A DNA stretch of 29,649 nucleotides from NCBI GenBank assembly GCA_902490405.1, contig CABUDS010000028.1, positions 1-29,649 on the forward strand, written 5' to 3'. Positions 1 to 6,501 of this stretch are shown piece after piece. A program made the position numbers and the translations under genes. Source of the DNA: an uncultured Collinsella sp. (GTDB lineage: Bacteria; Actinomycetota; Coriobacteriia; Coriobacteriales; Coriobacteriaceae). Within the stretch, counting starts at the first letter, position 1. Each line of letters begins with the position of its first letter. The notes under the pieces are model-generated. The model was not told where the DNA came from and did not search any database. It saw nothing but the letters and a program-made list of their open reading frames with translations.

Positions 1-42
1 GCCTTGAGAGGGCGGCGTCCTAAACCGCTAGACGAACGGGCC
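1..42 (-). tRNA. tRNA-Glu (CUC), 5' part only
   Basis: Read on the minus strand from 42, the sequence fits the first 42 bases of a bacterial tRNA-Glu: a 7-nt acceptor strand GGCCCGT, TC, a D arm beginning GTCTAG, then anticodon stem CCGCC, loop CTCTCAA and the start of the closing strand GGC. The middle of the loop gives anticodon CTC, which reads GAG. The 3' half (rest of the anticodon stem, variable loop, T arm, acceptor) lies beyond the left edge, so the cut is a window effect. Confidence 0.9.
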
Positions 43-76
43 ACATGACATCTGCACTGCCGTGCTGCGAGGAAAT

Positions 77-105
77 ATATTACGGGACAAAAAACATCAG
101 CGCAA
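77..105 (-). promoter_or_regulatory. Promoter of tRNA-Glu
   Basis: On the minus strand, TTGCGC (100-105) and TAATAT (77-82) are separated by exactly 17 bp. This fits a housekeeping sigma promoter starting near 70, about 28 bp before the mature tRNA. The adjacent cca gene is on the same strand and ends at 170. Confidence 0.6.
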
Positions 106-169
106 GAAGAAATTCCAAATTGCCGAAAAATTGTCGACAGGTTATGGAACGCGCAGGTCAACTAATTAG

Positions 170-1564
170 CTAATTCAAGTTGAGATGAACCAAAAGGGTT
201 TCGCGATCGTTGGGGATGTTGTCCTCGATAACGGCTTCGAGGGCGGCGTTGAGTAGCTGGCCTAGCTCGGGCCCCGGCTTCACACCGGCACGAATCAAGT
301 CGCCGCCGTTGATAGCAAGCATCTTGAGCGAATAGGGCTCCCCCGCCTCCAACAAATCATGGGCGAGTGAGCGCATCTCTTCGATCGTCTCGACGTAATA
401 GAAGCACGACGGCGCCTTGCCCAGCGTGTCGGCACGCTTAAGGTCCATAAGCTCGTCCATCAGGCGCGGCGTATCAACGCCCTCGCCCGAAAGCAAGCGC
501 ATCATATTGAGCAGGCAGGAGCGCTCGGGGCGCAGCGGCTTGTCGTGGTACTTAATGAGCAGGCACACGTCGCGGACCAAGTCGTGCGAAAGCGCCAAGC
601 GATCCATGATGACACGCGCCTTCTTGGCGCCGAGCTCGGGATGACCGTAGAAGTGGCCGCTGCCGTCGTGATCGACCGTAAAGCACTCGGGTTTGGAAAC
701 GTCGTGCAAAAACGCCGCCCACATAAGGCTCGACGAGGGCGCGACGCCGTCGCACAGCGCCAGCTCCCCTGCCACCGTCAGCACGCGGGCGATATGCTCG
801 TAGACGTTAAACGCATGATAGACGCTGCGTTGATCAAACCCGCGAGCGGACGCGAGCTCGGGCACGGCGGCGCAAACAAGCTCGGGGTAGCGCAGCATCG
901 CGTCTCCCCCATGGCCGGTCGAAAGGATACCCTCGAGCTCAATGCCCACGCGCTCGCGCGCCACAGCATCGAGCAGCGGCGCGCACTCGGCAAGCGCCTG
1001 TTTAGTCTTAGGCTCGATCATAAAATCCAAACGGCAGGCAAAACGCACCGCGCGCAGCATGCGAAGCGCGTCCTCGTTAAAACGACGCTTGGGATCTCCA
1101 ACGGCGCGGATGAGCTTGCGCTTCAGGTCGCCCTGACTATCGTAGCGGTCGACAAGACCACGCTCGGGATGCCAGGCCATGGCATTGACGGTAAAGTCGC
1201 GGCGCGCCAGATCGTCCTCAAGCGAAGCGGCGCGCTCCACACTCTGAGGATGACGACCGTCGGTATAGAAGCCGTCCAGGCGATAGGTGGTGACCTCAAT
1301 GCGCTCGCCATCGCAAATAGCCGTAATGCCGCCAAATTTAATGCCCGACTCAACTACGGCAATACCGGCGGCCTCGAGTGCCGCCTTGGACTCCTGCCAC
1401 AGGCCGCTACAGCACATGTCGACATCGTGGCTGGGACGTCCCATCAGGGCGTCACGTACCCAACCGCCCACGTACCAGGCCTCAAGACCGGCATCCTCGA
1501 GCGCTCGCAACACGCACAGAGAGGCGGCTGACGGCTGCGTAGCGTTGAGCGAAACATTGCACAT
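170..1564 (-). CDS. cca: CCA-adding tRNA nucleotidyltransferase with HD domain
   Basis: Adds or repairs the 3'-CCA end of tRNAs in the cytosol (464 aa). The N-terminal nucleotidyltransferase fold shows YVGGWVRD followed by the metal-binding pair in HDVDMC. Next come RRDFTVNAMAW and the nucleotide-selecting EDALRMLRAVRF of class II enzymes. The C-terminal half carries an HD phosphohydrolase domain (FLHDVSKP, then HPELGAKKA). The frame stays open upstream to 1681, but the ATG at 1562-1564 has AGGAGG about 8 nt upstream and begins MCNVSLNA just before the conserved domain, so it is preferred. The start of a tRNA-Glu gene lies downstream on the same strand. Poly(A) polymerase has the same fold, but the HD domain and overall length fit a CCA-adding enzyme better. 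Confidence 0.93.
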   Translation of the reverse strand: MCNVSLNATQPSAASLCVLRALEDAGLEAWYVGGWVRDALMGRPSHDVDMCCSGLWQESKAALEAAGIAVVESGIKFGGITAICDGERIEVTTYRLDGFYTDGRHPQSVERAASLEDDLARRDFTVNAMAWHPERGLVDRYDSQGDLKRKLIRAVGDPKRRFNEDALRMLRAVRFACRLDFMIEPKTKQALAECAPLLDAVARERVGIELEGILSTGHGGDAMLRYPELVCAAVPELASARGFDQRSVYHAFNVYEHIARVLTVAGELALCDGVAPSSSLMWAAFLHDVSKPECFTVDHDGSGHFYGHPELGAKKARVIMDRLALSHDLVRDVCLLIKYHDKPLRPERSCLLNMMRLLSGEGVDTPRLMDELMDLKRADTLGKAPSCFYYVETIEEMRSLAHDLLEAGEPYSLKMLAINGGDLIRAGVKPGPELGQLLNAALEAVIEDNIPNDRETLLVHLNLN

Positions 1565-1695
1565 TCCTGTGGCCTCCTGCAATTGCGGGCATATCGATTG
1601 ATGGTTTCCAAGAAGTCTAGCAAGAAATGAGAGCGGGCGCACACGCGAACGCGCTTCAAGCACGATTGGATCCCAAGGCATCGACTACAAACATG

Positions 1696-1730
1696 AAAAA
1701 GCACCCGCCTCGGCAATCCGAGACGGGTGC
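1696..1730 (-). terminator. Rho-independent terminator after the first 1-phosphofructokinase gene
   Basis: A GC-rich hairpin (1701-1730) with arms GCACCCG and CGGGTGC and one mismatch higher in the stem is followed on the minus strand by five T (1696-1700). It lies 36 bp past the stop of the PfkB gene ending at 1766 and before cca. Confidence 0.85.
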
Positions 1731-1765
1731 TCTACAAAGCAAAGATGCAAGGTCCGTGCGCTGCG

Positions 1766-2698
1766 TTAGCAGACCTGACGGATGGCGATGCCCTTCTGAT
1801 ACTCATCGACCTTAGCAAAATCGCCCAGACCCGGGCACTCGACCACGTTGGCGCCGGTGGCCATCGAGAGGCGCAGGGCGTCCTCGACGCGCTCGGGAGC
1901 GTCGTGCCACACGGACAGGAAGGCGGCCAGCGAAGAGTCACCGGCGCAAACGGTCGACAGCAGCTTGACCTCAAAGGTACGGTTGGCAAACCAGATGTGC
2001 TCGCCGTTGGAGAAGTACGCGCCGGCGCCACCCAGGGTCAACAGCACGTTCTTGGCGCCCTTGGCATGCAGTTCGGCCATCGCGCCCTTGACAGACTCGT
2101 CGTCGCCACCGCTCACCTTAATGCCAAAGATGTCGAGCAGCTCGTCGTCGTTAGGCTTAATGAGGAGCGGCTCCATAGCAATGAGGTCGGCCAACTGATG
2201 GCTCGAAATATCGAGCACGAACTCGGCGCCCTTTGCCTTAACGCGGCGAAGCACCTCGGCCAGGAAGCCCTCAGAGGTGTTGGGGGGCAGCGAGCCGCTA
2301 ATGACCAGGCAGGTCATGTCGTCAAGTGAATCGATGAGCTCAAACATCTCCTGCTCGTTGGCAGCGTTGATGGCGGCACCGGCGTTGACCATGTTGTACT
2401 CGGTGTCGGGGCCGGCATTGAGGAACACGTTGACGCGCGTGATGCCGTCAGTCCACACGGGCTTGACGGGCACGCCCAGGGCCTCGGCGCCCTTAACGAT
2501 ATACTCACCCGAGAAGCCGGCGAAGAAGCCCAGGATCGTGGTGTCGACGCCGTAGTGGTCGAGCGTAAACGAAACGTTGAGACCCTTGCCGTTGGGCGTG
2601 TAGACGGCGTTGCGGGTACGCGTGACGGTGTTGGCAGCAAGACCGTCGCAGGAGATGTTGTAGTCAATGGCGGGATTTGCAGTAAGCGTGTAAATCAT
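1766..2698 (-). CDS. fruK: PfkB-family 1-phosphofructokinase, paralogue A
   Basis: Predicted to phosphorylate fructose 1-phosphate (or a related sugar phosphate such as tagatose 6-phosphate) with ATP in the cytosol; 310 aa. It begins MIYTLTANPAID, the typical FruK/LacC start, with GKGLNVSF near residue 38 and a C-terminal ATP-site motif CAGDSSLAAF at 251-260. D254 is the expected catalytic base. The usual first Gly of the GAGD anion-hole motif is Cys251. The ATG at 2696-2698 is preferred over one 15 bp upstream because AAAGGA lies 6-7 nt before it. It is a full-length paralogue of the gene at 2887-3819, which has the same length, but a strong terminator separates them, so it probably has its own promoter. 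Substrate is inferred from the adjacent fructose-type PTS genes. Confidence 0.85.
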   Translation of the reverse strand: MIYTLTANPAIDYNISCDGLAANTVTRTRNAVYTPNGKGLNVSFTLDHYGVDTTILGFFAGFSGEYIVKGAEALGVPVKPVWTDGITRVNVFLNAGPDTEYNMVNAGAAINAANEQEMFELIDSLDDMTCLVISGSLPPNTSEGFLAEVLRRVKAKGAEFVLDISSHQLADLIAMEPLLIKPNDDELLDIFGIKVSGGDDESVKGAMAELHAKGAKNVLLTLGGAGAYFSNGEHIWFANRTFEVKLLSTVCAGDSSLAAFLSVWHDAPERVEDALRLSMATGANVVECPGLGDFAKVDEYQKGIAIRQVC

Positions 2699-2706
2699 GA
2701 ATGTTC

Positions 2707-2738
2707 CTTTCACGAAGCAACGTGTTAATGAAAGTATA
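2707..2738 (-). promoter_or_regulatory. Candidate -10 and operator-like repeat upstream of PfkB paralogue A
   Basis: On the minus strand a -10-like TATACT lies at 2733-2738 with no convincing -35. Flanking it are half-sites CTTTCA (2707-2712) and TGAAAG (2729-2734), an inverted pair 16 bp apart that covers the ribosome-binding region. The same half-sites form a tighter palindrome upstream of fruA (8633-8647). Confidence 0.4.
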
Positions 2739-2827
2739 TTCCACGCTTCGGTAAAAGGCTACAACAACTCGGTGAACGGTGTGGAAGCGATGAAGGACGG
2801 CAGGACACCTCTCCACCATGGCGGAAC

Positions 2828-2857
2828 AAAAAAGCGCCCCGGCCGAAACCGGAGCGC
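2828..2857 (-). terminator. Rho-independent terminator after the second 1-phosphofructokinase gene
   Basis: A 9-bp stem (2834-2842 with 2849-2857, one G-U pair, 6-nt loop) is followed on the minus strand by six T (2828-2833). It lies about 30 bp beyond the stop at 2887 and should end the ptsI-fruK transcript. Confidence 0.88.
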
Positions 2858-2886
2858 CGCATGGGCACGAATATGTCGCGTTTCGC

Positions 2887-3819
2887 TTACTTGCGATCGA
2901 GCTTGCGAACGGCAACGCGCTTGCTGTACTCGTCGACGTGACCAAAGTCGCCGATGCCGACGGACTCGGCAACGTTGGCGCCGGTGGCCATAGCGAGCTT
3001 CATGGCCTCCTCGACGTTGTCGCGATCCCTGTACCACTTGTGCAGGAACGCAGCGAGGGTGCAGTCGCCGGCGCAGACGGAAGAGACCAGCTTGATGTTG
3101 AACTCACGCTTGGCATACCAGATGTCCTCGCCGTTGGAGAAGTAAGCGTCACCGCGGCTACCACGGGTGAGCAGCACGTTCTGGACGCCGGCCTCGTGAG
3201 CCAGCTTCATGGCAACGCGGACCTCGTCGTCGGTGTCGACCGGCACACCGAAGATAGCCTTCATCTCGTGATGGTTCGGCTTGATGAGCAGCGGCTTCTT
3301 GTGAGCGAGCTCCTTGAGCTTGTCGGAGGACAGGTCCAGGACGACGTCGGCGCCACGGGCCTGAGCGTGCTCCATGACCTGAGCCAGGAAGTCGGGCGTA
3401 GCTTTGGGAGGCACGGAGCCGGAGACGATCAGGCACTCAAGGTCGCCCGCGGTGTCCAGGATGTTGTAGAGCTCCTCCTGATGCTGCGGCGTGATCGGAG
3501 CACCGGGGTTCAGGATGCCGTACTCGTGCTGGCCATCGTTGACGTAGGTGTTGATGCGCGTGATACCGTCGGTCCAGACCGGGCGGCAGAGGCAACCCAG
3601 GTTCATGACCTCCTCGACGATAAACTTGCCCGTGAAGCCGGCGAAGAAGCCGAGCGCGACGGTATCGACGCCCATCTTCTTAAAGGCGAAGGACACGTCG
3701 AGGCCCTTGCCGTTGGCCGTGTAGCTGGCCGAGCCGGTGCGGACGTTCTCGTCGGGCTCGAGCGGAGAGCTCGAAACCGTCATGTCGACAGCCGGGTTAG
3801 CGGTTAGCGTGTAGAACAT
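2887..3819 (-). CDS. fruK: PfkB-family 1-phosphofructokinase, paralogue B
   Basis: Predicted cytosolic kinase of fructose 1-phosphate or a related ketose phosphate; 310 aa, the same length as its neighbour at 1766-2698. It starts MFYTLTANPAVD, keeps GKGLDVSF, the substrate-side VWTDGITRIN and SGSVPPKA, and ends with the ATP-site motif VCAGDCTLAAF, in which D252 is the expected base. As in paralogue A, the first Gly of GAGD is Cys (C249), and a further Cys follows the Asp. The ATG at 3817-3819 has an AGGGGGT purine run about 8 nt upstream. It lies 74 bp downstream of ptsI with an intergenic hairpin but no T-run, so it is probably co-transcribed with ptsI and ends at the terminator at 2828-2857. 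Confidence 0.86.
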   Translation of the reverse strand: MFYTLTANPAVDMTVSSSPLEPDENVRTGSASYTANGKGLDVSFAFKKMGVDTVALGFFAGFTGKFIVEEVMNLGCLCRPVWTDGITRINTYVNDGQHEYGILNPGAPITPQHQEELYNILDTAGDLECLIVSGSVPPKATPDFLAQVMEHAQARGADVVLDLSSDKLKELAHKKPLLIKPNHHEMKAIFGVPVDTDDEVRVAMKLAHEAGVQNVLLTRGSRGDAYFSNGEDIWYAKREFNIKLVSSVCAGDCTLAAFLHKWYRDRDNVEEAMKLAMATGANVAESVGIGDFGHVDEYSKRVAVRKLDRK

Positions 3820-3846
3820 TTACAGTACCCCCTGTATATGTGAGGG

Positions 3847-3876
3847 CCGCGTGGCCGGCCCATTCCAACCACGCGG
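3847..3876 (-). other. Intergenic hairpin between ptsI and fruK paralogue B
   Basis: CCGCGTGG (3847-3854) and CCACGCGG (3869-3876) form an 8-bp perfect stem. No T-tract follows on the minus strand, so simple Rho-independent termination is unlikely. It may be an mRNA processing or stability element setting relative output of ptsI and fruK. Confidence 0.45.
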
Positions 3877-3893
3877 TTACCTCTGATACCAAA

Positions 3894-5597
3894 TTAGCGA
3901 GCTGCGGACTCGAGCAGTGCCTTGACCTCGGCGGCGGTGTTGCAGGCGAGCGCCTTCTCGGCGAGCTCGTCACACTCGGCCTTGGTCCACTGGCTGATGG
4001 TCTTGCGGGCGCGCAGGATCGACGGAGCGCTCATCGAGAACTCCTCCAGGCCCCAGCTGATCAGCAGCGGCTCGAGCAACGGATCGGCAGCGGCCTCGCC
4101 GCACATGCCGACCATGATGCCGGCCTTCACGCCGCTCTCGATGATGTTCTTGAGCGAGCGGAGCACGGCGGGATAGTAAACCTGGTACAAGTTGGAGATG
4201 GTGTCGTTGCCACGGTCGGCGCACATGGTGTAGCCGATAAGGTCGTTGGTGCCGATGGAGAAGAAGTCGGCGACCTCGGCCAGGCGGTCAGCGAGCAGCG
4301 AGGCTGCAGGCGTCTCGACCATGATGCCGACCTCGATGTTCTCGTTGAACTTGCGACCCTCTTCGGTCAGCTCGGTCTTGCACTGCTCGACGAGCTCCTT
4401 GACAGCCAAGACTTCCTCGACGCAGGTGACGAGCGGGATCATAATCTTGACGTCACCGAAGGCGCTGGCGCGCAGCAGGGCGCGGAGCTGGACCTTGTAC
4501 TGGTCGGGGTTGGCCAGGCAGTAACGCACGGCGCGGAAGCCCATGAAGGGGTTCTCTTCCTTGACCATGTGCAGGTACGGAATCTCCTTGTCGCCACCCA
4601 CATCGAGCGTGCGGATGATGACCGGAGCGCCCTTGAGCGCGCTGGCGACCTTACGGTAGGCGTTGAACTGCTCCTCCTCGGAAGGAAGCTCAGCAGAATC
4701 CATGAACAGGAACTCGGAACGGAACAGGCCGATAGCCTCGGCATCGTGATCGAGCGCGTTGGGCACGTCATCGGGGTTGCCGATGTTGCAGGCAATAATC
4801 TTCTTGATGCCGTCGGCAGTCACGGACGGCTTGCCGCGGAAGGCCTCGAGAGCCGCCTTCTCGGCAGCGAAAGCCTCGGCCTTGGCAGTGTAAGCGGCGA
4901 GCGTCTCCTCATCGGGATCGGCCTCGACGATACCCTTGCCACCGTCGACGACAACGGTCATGCCGTTGCGCAGTGCGGTGCAGCTGTTGGAAACCGAAAG
5001 GACAGCCGGGATCTCGAGGGCGCGCGCAATGATTGCGGAGTGCGACGTGCGGCCACCAGTCTCGGTGACGATACCGGCAACGTGGGCCTTATCGATCGTG
5101 GCGGTCATGGACGGCGTGAGGTCGTGCACGACAACGACGGTGTTCTCGGGCAGGACGGAAAGGTCGACGACCTCCTTGCCCAGCAGCTCGGCCAGAATAC
5201 CGGTGCGGATGTCGGCGATATCGGCCGCGCGCAGACGGAACATCTCATCGTCCATGGACAGGAACATGTTCTCGAACATGGTCGAGGTGTCCATGAGCGC
5301 CTGCTCGGCGCAGGTGCCGCCATCAATGGCGGCGTTGATGGCGTCGGTCATGCCCGGATCCTGAGCCAGGACAATGTGTCCGCTCATGATCTCGGCCTCG
5401 GCCTCGCCCACCGTCTCCTTCATGTGGTCGGCCTGAGCCTGAGTCTTCTCGCAGAAGACCGAAAGAGCGGTCTGATAGCGCTCCTTCTCTGCTGCCGAAT
5501 CAGCAACCTCGTGCGGCTCAAACGTCAAGTCGGGATCGACGGCGACCATGACGGTGCCGATACCGATGCCCTCGGAAGCGTTGACTCCCTGATACAT
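3894..5597 (-). CDS. ptsI: PTS Enzyme I (phosphoenolpyruvate-protein phosphotransferase)
   Basis: Takes phosphate from phosphoenolpyruvate and passes it to HPr, the first step of all PTS sugar uptake; cytosolic dimer, 567 aa, close to the usual 570-575. The HPr-binding and phosphohistidine domain carries GGRTSHSAI with active His186. The PEP-binding barrel follows with DVGGDKEIPY, GFRAVRYCL, FFSIGTNDL and, near residue 500, VGMCGEAA with the conserved Cys. Two ATGs lie 6 bp apart. The second (5595-5597, MYQGVNASEG) is preferred because AGAGGA sits 6 nt before it and directly abuts the first. It lies downstream of ptsH with a hairpin between them, and upstream of a fructokinase-type gene. Confidence 0.96.
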   Translation of the reverse strand: MYQGVNASEGIGIGTVMVAVDPDLTFEPHEVADSAAEKERYQTALSVFCEKTQAQADHMKETVGEAEAEIMSGHIVLAQDPGMTDAINAAIDGGTCAEQALMDTSTMFENMFLSMDDEMFRLRAADIADIRTGILAELLGKEVVDLSVLPENTVVVVHDLTPSMTATIDKAHVAGIVTETGGRTSHSAIIARALEIPAVLSVSNSCTALRNGMTVVVDGGKGIVEADPDEETLAAYTAKAEAFAAEKAALEAFRGKPSVTADGIKKIIACNIGNPDDVPNALDHDAEAIGLFRSEFLFMDSAELPSEEEQFNAYRKVASALKGAPVIIRTLDVGGDKEIPYLHMVKEENPFMGFRAVRYCLANPDQYKVQLRALLRASAFGDVKIMIPLVTCVEEVLAVKELVEQCKTELTEEGRKFNENIEVGIMVETPAASLLADRLAEVADFFSIGTNDLIGYTMCADRGNDTISNLYQVYYPAVLRSLKNIIESGVKAGIMVGMCGEAAADPLLEPLLISWGLEEFSMSAPSILRARKTISQWTKAECDELAEKALACNTAAEVKALLESAAR

Positions 5598-5622
5598 TCC
5601 CATTCCTCTCTCCGTGTCATGT

Positions 5623-5651
5623 GATAAAGCGTTTTGCCATATCCATGACAA
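5623..5651 (-). promoter_or_regulatory. Possible promoter for ptsI
   Basis: TTGTCA (5646-5651 read on minus) is a good -35 and lies 17 bp from TTTATC (5623-5628), a poor -10. It comes right after the ptsH-ptsI hairpin and could restart transcription for ptsI. Weak prediction. Confidence 0.3.
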
Positions 5652-5685
5652 AAGAGCGCAGCTACCTTAAGACAGGTCACTGCGC
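5648..5685 (-). terminator. Partial terminator or attenuator between ptsH and ptsI
   Basis: GCGCAG/CTGCGC arms with a 2-nt internal mismatch and an inner ACCT/AGGT extension form a stem over 5656-5685. On the minus strand it is followed by a short T-run (TCTTTTG). It probably lowers ptsI expression relative to ptsH, which is usually needed in larger amount. Confidence 0.6.
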
Positions 5686-5730
5686 CCCCAAATATGAACT
5701 TAGTTGTTCAACATGCGACCCGTTTGAGTT

Positions 5731-5994
5731 CTACTCGCCAAGACCGCTCTTGATGAGCTCGATGGCAGCAGCCAGAGCCTCGGCCTCGTCGGCGCCGTCG
5801 CACTTGACCTCGACCTCGGTGCCGCAGGGGATACCAGCAGCCATGAGGGCCATCGGGGACTTGCCGTTGACCTCCTTCTCGGGGGTGACGACCGTCACGT
5901 CACAGGCGTACTTGCCCATGGTGGAGGCGAACAGACCAGCCGGACGCATGTGCAGACCCTGAGGATTAACGAGGGTAGCCTTCTCAGAAACCAT
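5731..5994 (-). CDS. ptsH: Phosphocarrier protein HPr
   Basis: Small cytosolic phosphocarrier between Enzyme I and sugar-specific EII proteins; 87 aa, the standard length. The active-site motif GLHMRPAG places the phosphorylated histidine at His15. Ser46 lies in NGKSPMALMAAG, the position phosphorylated by HPr kinase in low-GC Gram-positives; no HPr kinase gene is in this window, so regulatory phosphorylation is unproven. An AAGGAG-type site lies a few bases before the ATG at 5992-5994. It is followed on the same strand by ptsI (gap 133 bp, with hairpin) and preceded by a long non-coding region holding a foldback. Confidence 0.96.
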   Translation of the reverse strand: MVSEKATLVNPQGLHMRPAGLFASTMGKYACDVTVVTPEKEVNGKSPMALMAAGIPCGTEVEVKCDGADEAEALAAAIELIKSGLGE

Positions 5995-6095
5995 AATTGA
6001 CTCCTTTTTTGTGTTTAACCCCTGTCATGCATGTGGCAGGAGTCAGATTCACGACGTTGTTTATATTAACTCACATCAAACGGTTTTTCATTGTG

Positions 6096-6301
6096 TTTCG
6101 CACGAATTGTTGGACAGATGTCGTTCGCTGTCCGCTCGCCTGCCGGGCGGGGCGGTTAAGTTTGCTGCTCTACAGTCCTGCGCAAGACGGAAAGCACATT
6201 AAGTGCTTTCCTTTGCGTGCGGAACTCACGACAAACTTAACCGCCCCGCCCGGCAGGCGAGTTGCGGAAACTCGGATGGTCCAGAGCAATATCGTGCGAA
6301 A
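6096..6301. repeat. Large symmetrical foldback with a perfect 30-bp inverted repeat
   Basis: A perfect 30-bp inverted repeat lies at 6135-6164 and 6232-6261. Inside it is a second hairpin with arms GGAAAGCAC (6189-6197) and GTGCTTTCC (6203-6211), bracketed by CGCAA (6181-6185) and TTGCG (6213-6217). Outside it are matched arms TTTCGCACGA (6096-6105) and TCGTGCGAAA (6292-6301), plus TGGAC (6111-6115) and GTCCA (6279-6283). All arm pairs share a centre at about 6197-6200, so this is one decayed palindrome of roughly 206 bp with a perfectly kept core. No transposase and no clear target-site duplication were seen. It could be a non-autonomous mobile element, a dispersed intergenic repeat, or a structured RNA or terminator on either strand. 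Confidence 0.85.
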
Positions 6302-6430
6302 GGAATTCTGGCTGAAGTATTGTTGGCGTGGGTGATTCAGTCGATGAGGGCTATTTATGCCCTGTTGGGGACTAAGGAGTGGCCCGGGGTGCCGGCAGGA
6401 AAAGGACGTCCCTAAGTGCCGGGTGGCATG

Positions 6431-6466
6431 AAAAAAGGCGAGGACCCGTAGGGAGTCCTCGCCTTT
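6431..6466 (-). terminator. Rho-independent terminator after fruA
   Basis: GGCGAGGAC (6437-6445) pairs perfectly with GTCCTCGCC (6455-6463), 9-nt loop. On the minus strand six T follow (6431-6436), and AAA before the stem can extend the pairing. It lies about 36 bp past the fruA stop and isolates fruA from ptsH. Confidence 0.92.
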
Positions 6467-6501
6467 GTTACAGGGGGCGATGTTATTCGCGTACTGCGGA
6501 A

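Larger units (their letters stand above)
5995..6501. other. Long non-coding region between ptsH and fruA
   Basis: This 507-bp stretch has no convincing gene. It holds the ptsH leader with an AT-rich segment near 6060-6070 that could include a -10, a large foldback centred near 6198 (listed separately), an unremarkable segment from about 6305 to 6430, and the fruA terminator at 6431-6466. Open frames crossing the foldback exist on both strands but lack family resemblance and ribosome-binding sites. Confidence 0.7.

Noticed and set aside
3847..3876. The ptsI-fruK hairpin as a terminator
   Set aside because: No T-tract follows on the minus strand, and the downstream gene has no clear promoter of its own.
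3840..5624. A 594-codon plus-strand open frame opposite ptsI
   Set aside because: It is a mirror of the GC-rich ptsI coding strand. The translation is Gly/Asp/Leu-rich with no family features and no suitable ribosome site, while the opposite strand is unmistakably Enzyme I.
6135..6261. The 30-bp inverted repeats as ends of an insertion sequence
   Set aside because: The interval between them is 67 bp with no transposase, and no flanking direct duplication was found; it is reported as a foldback instead.
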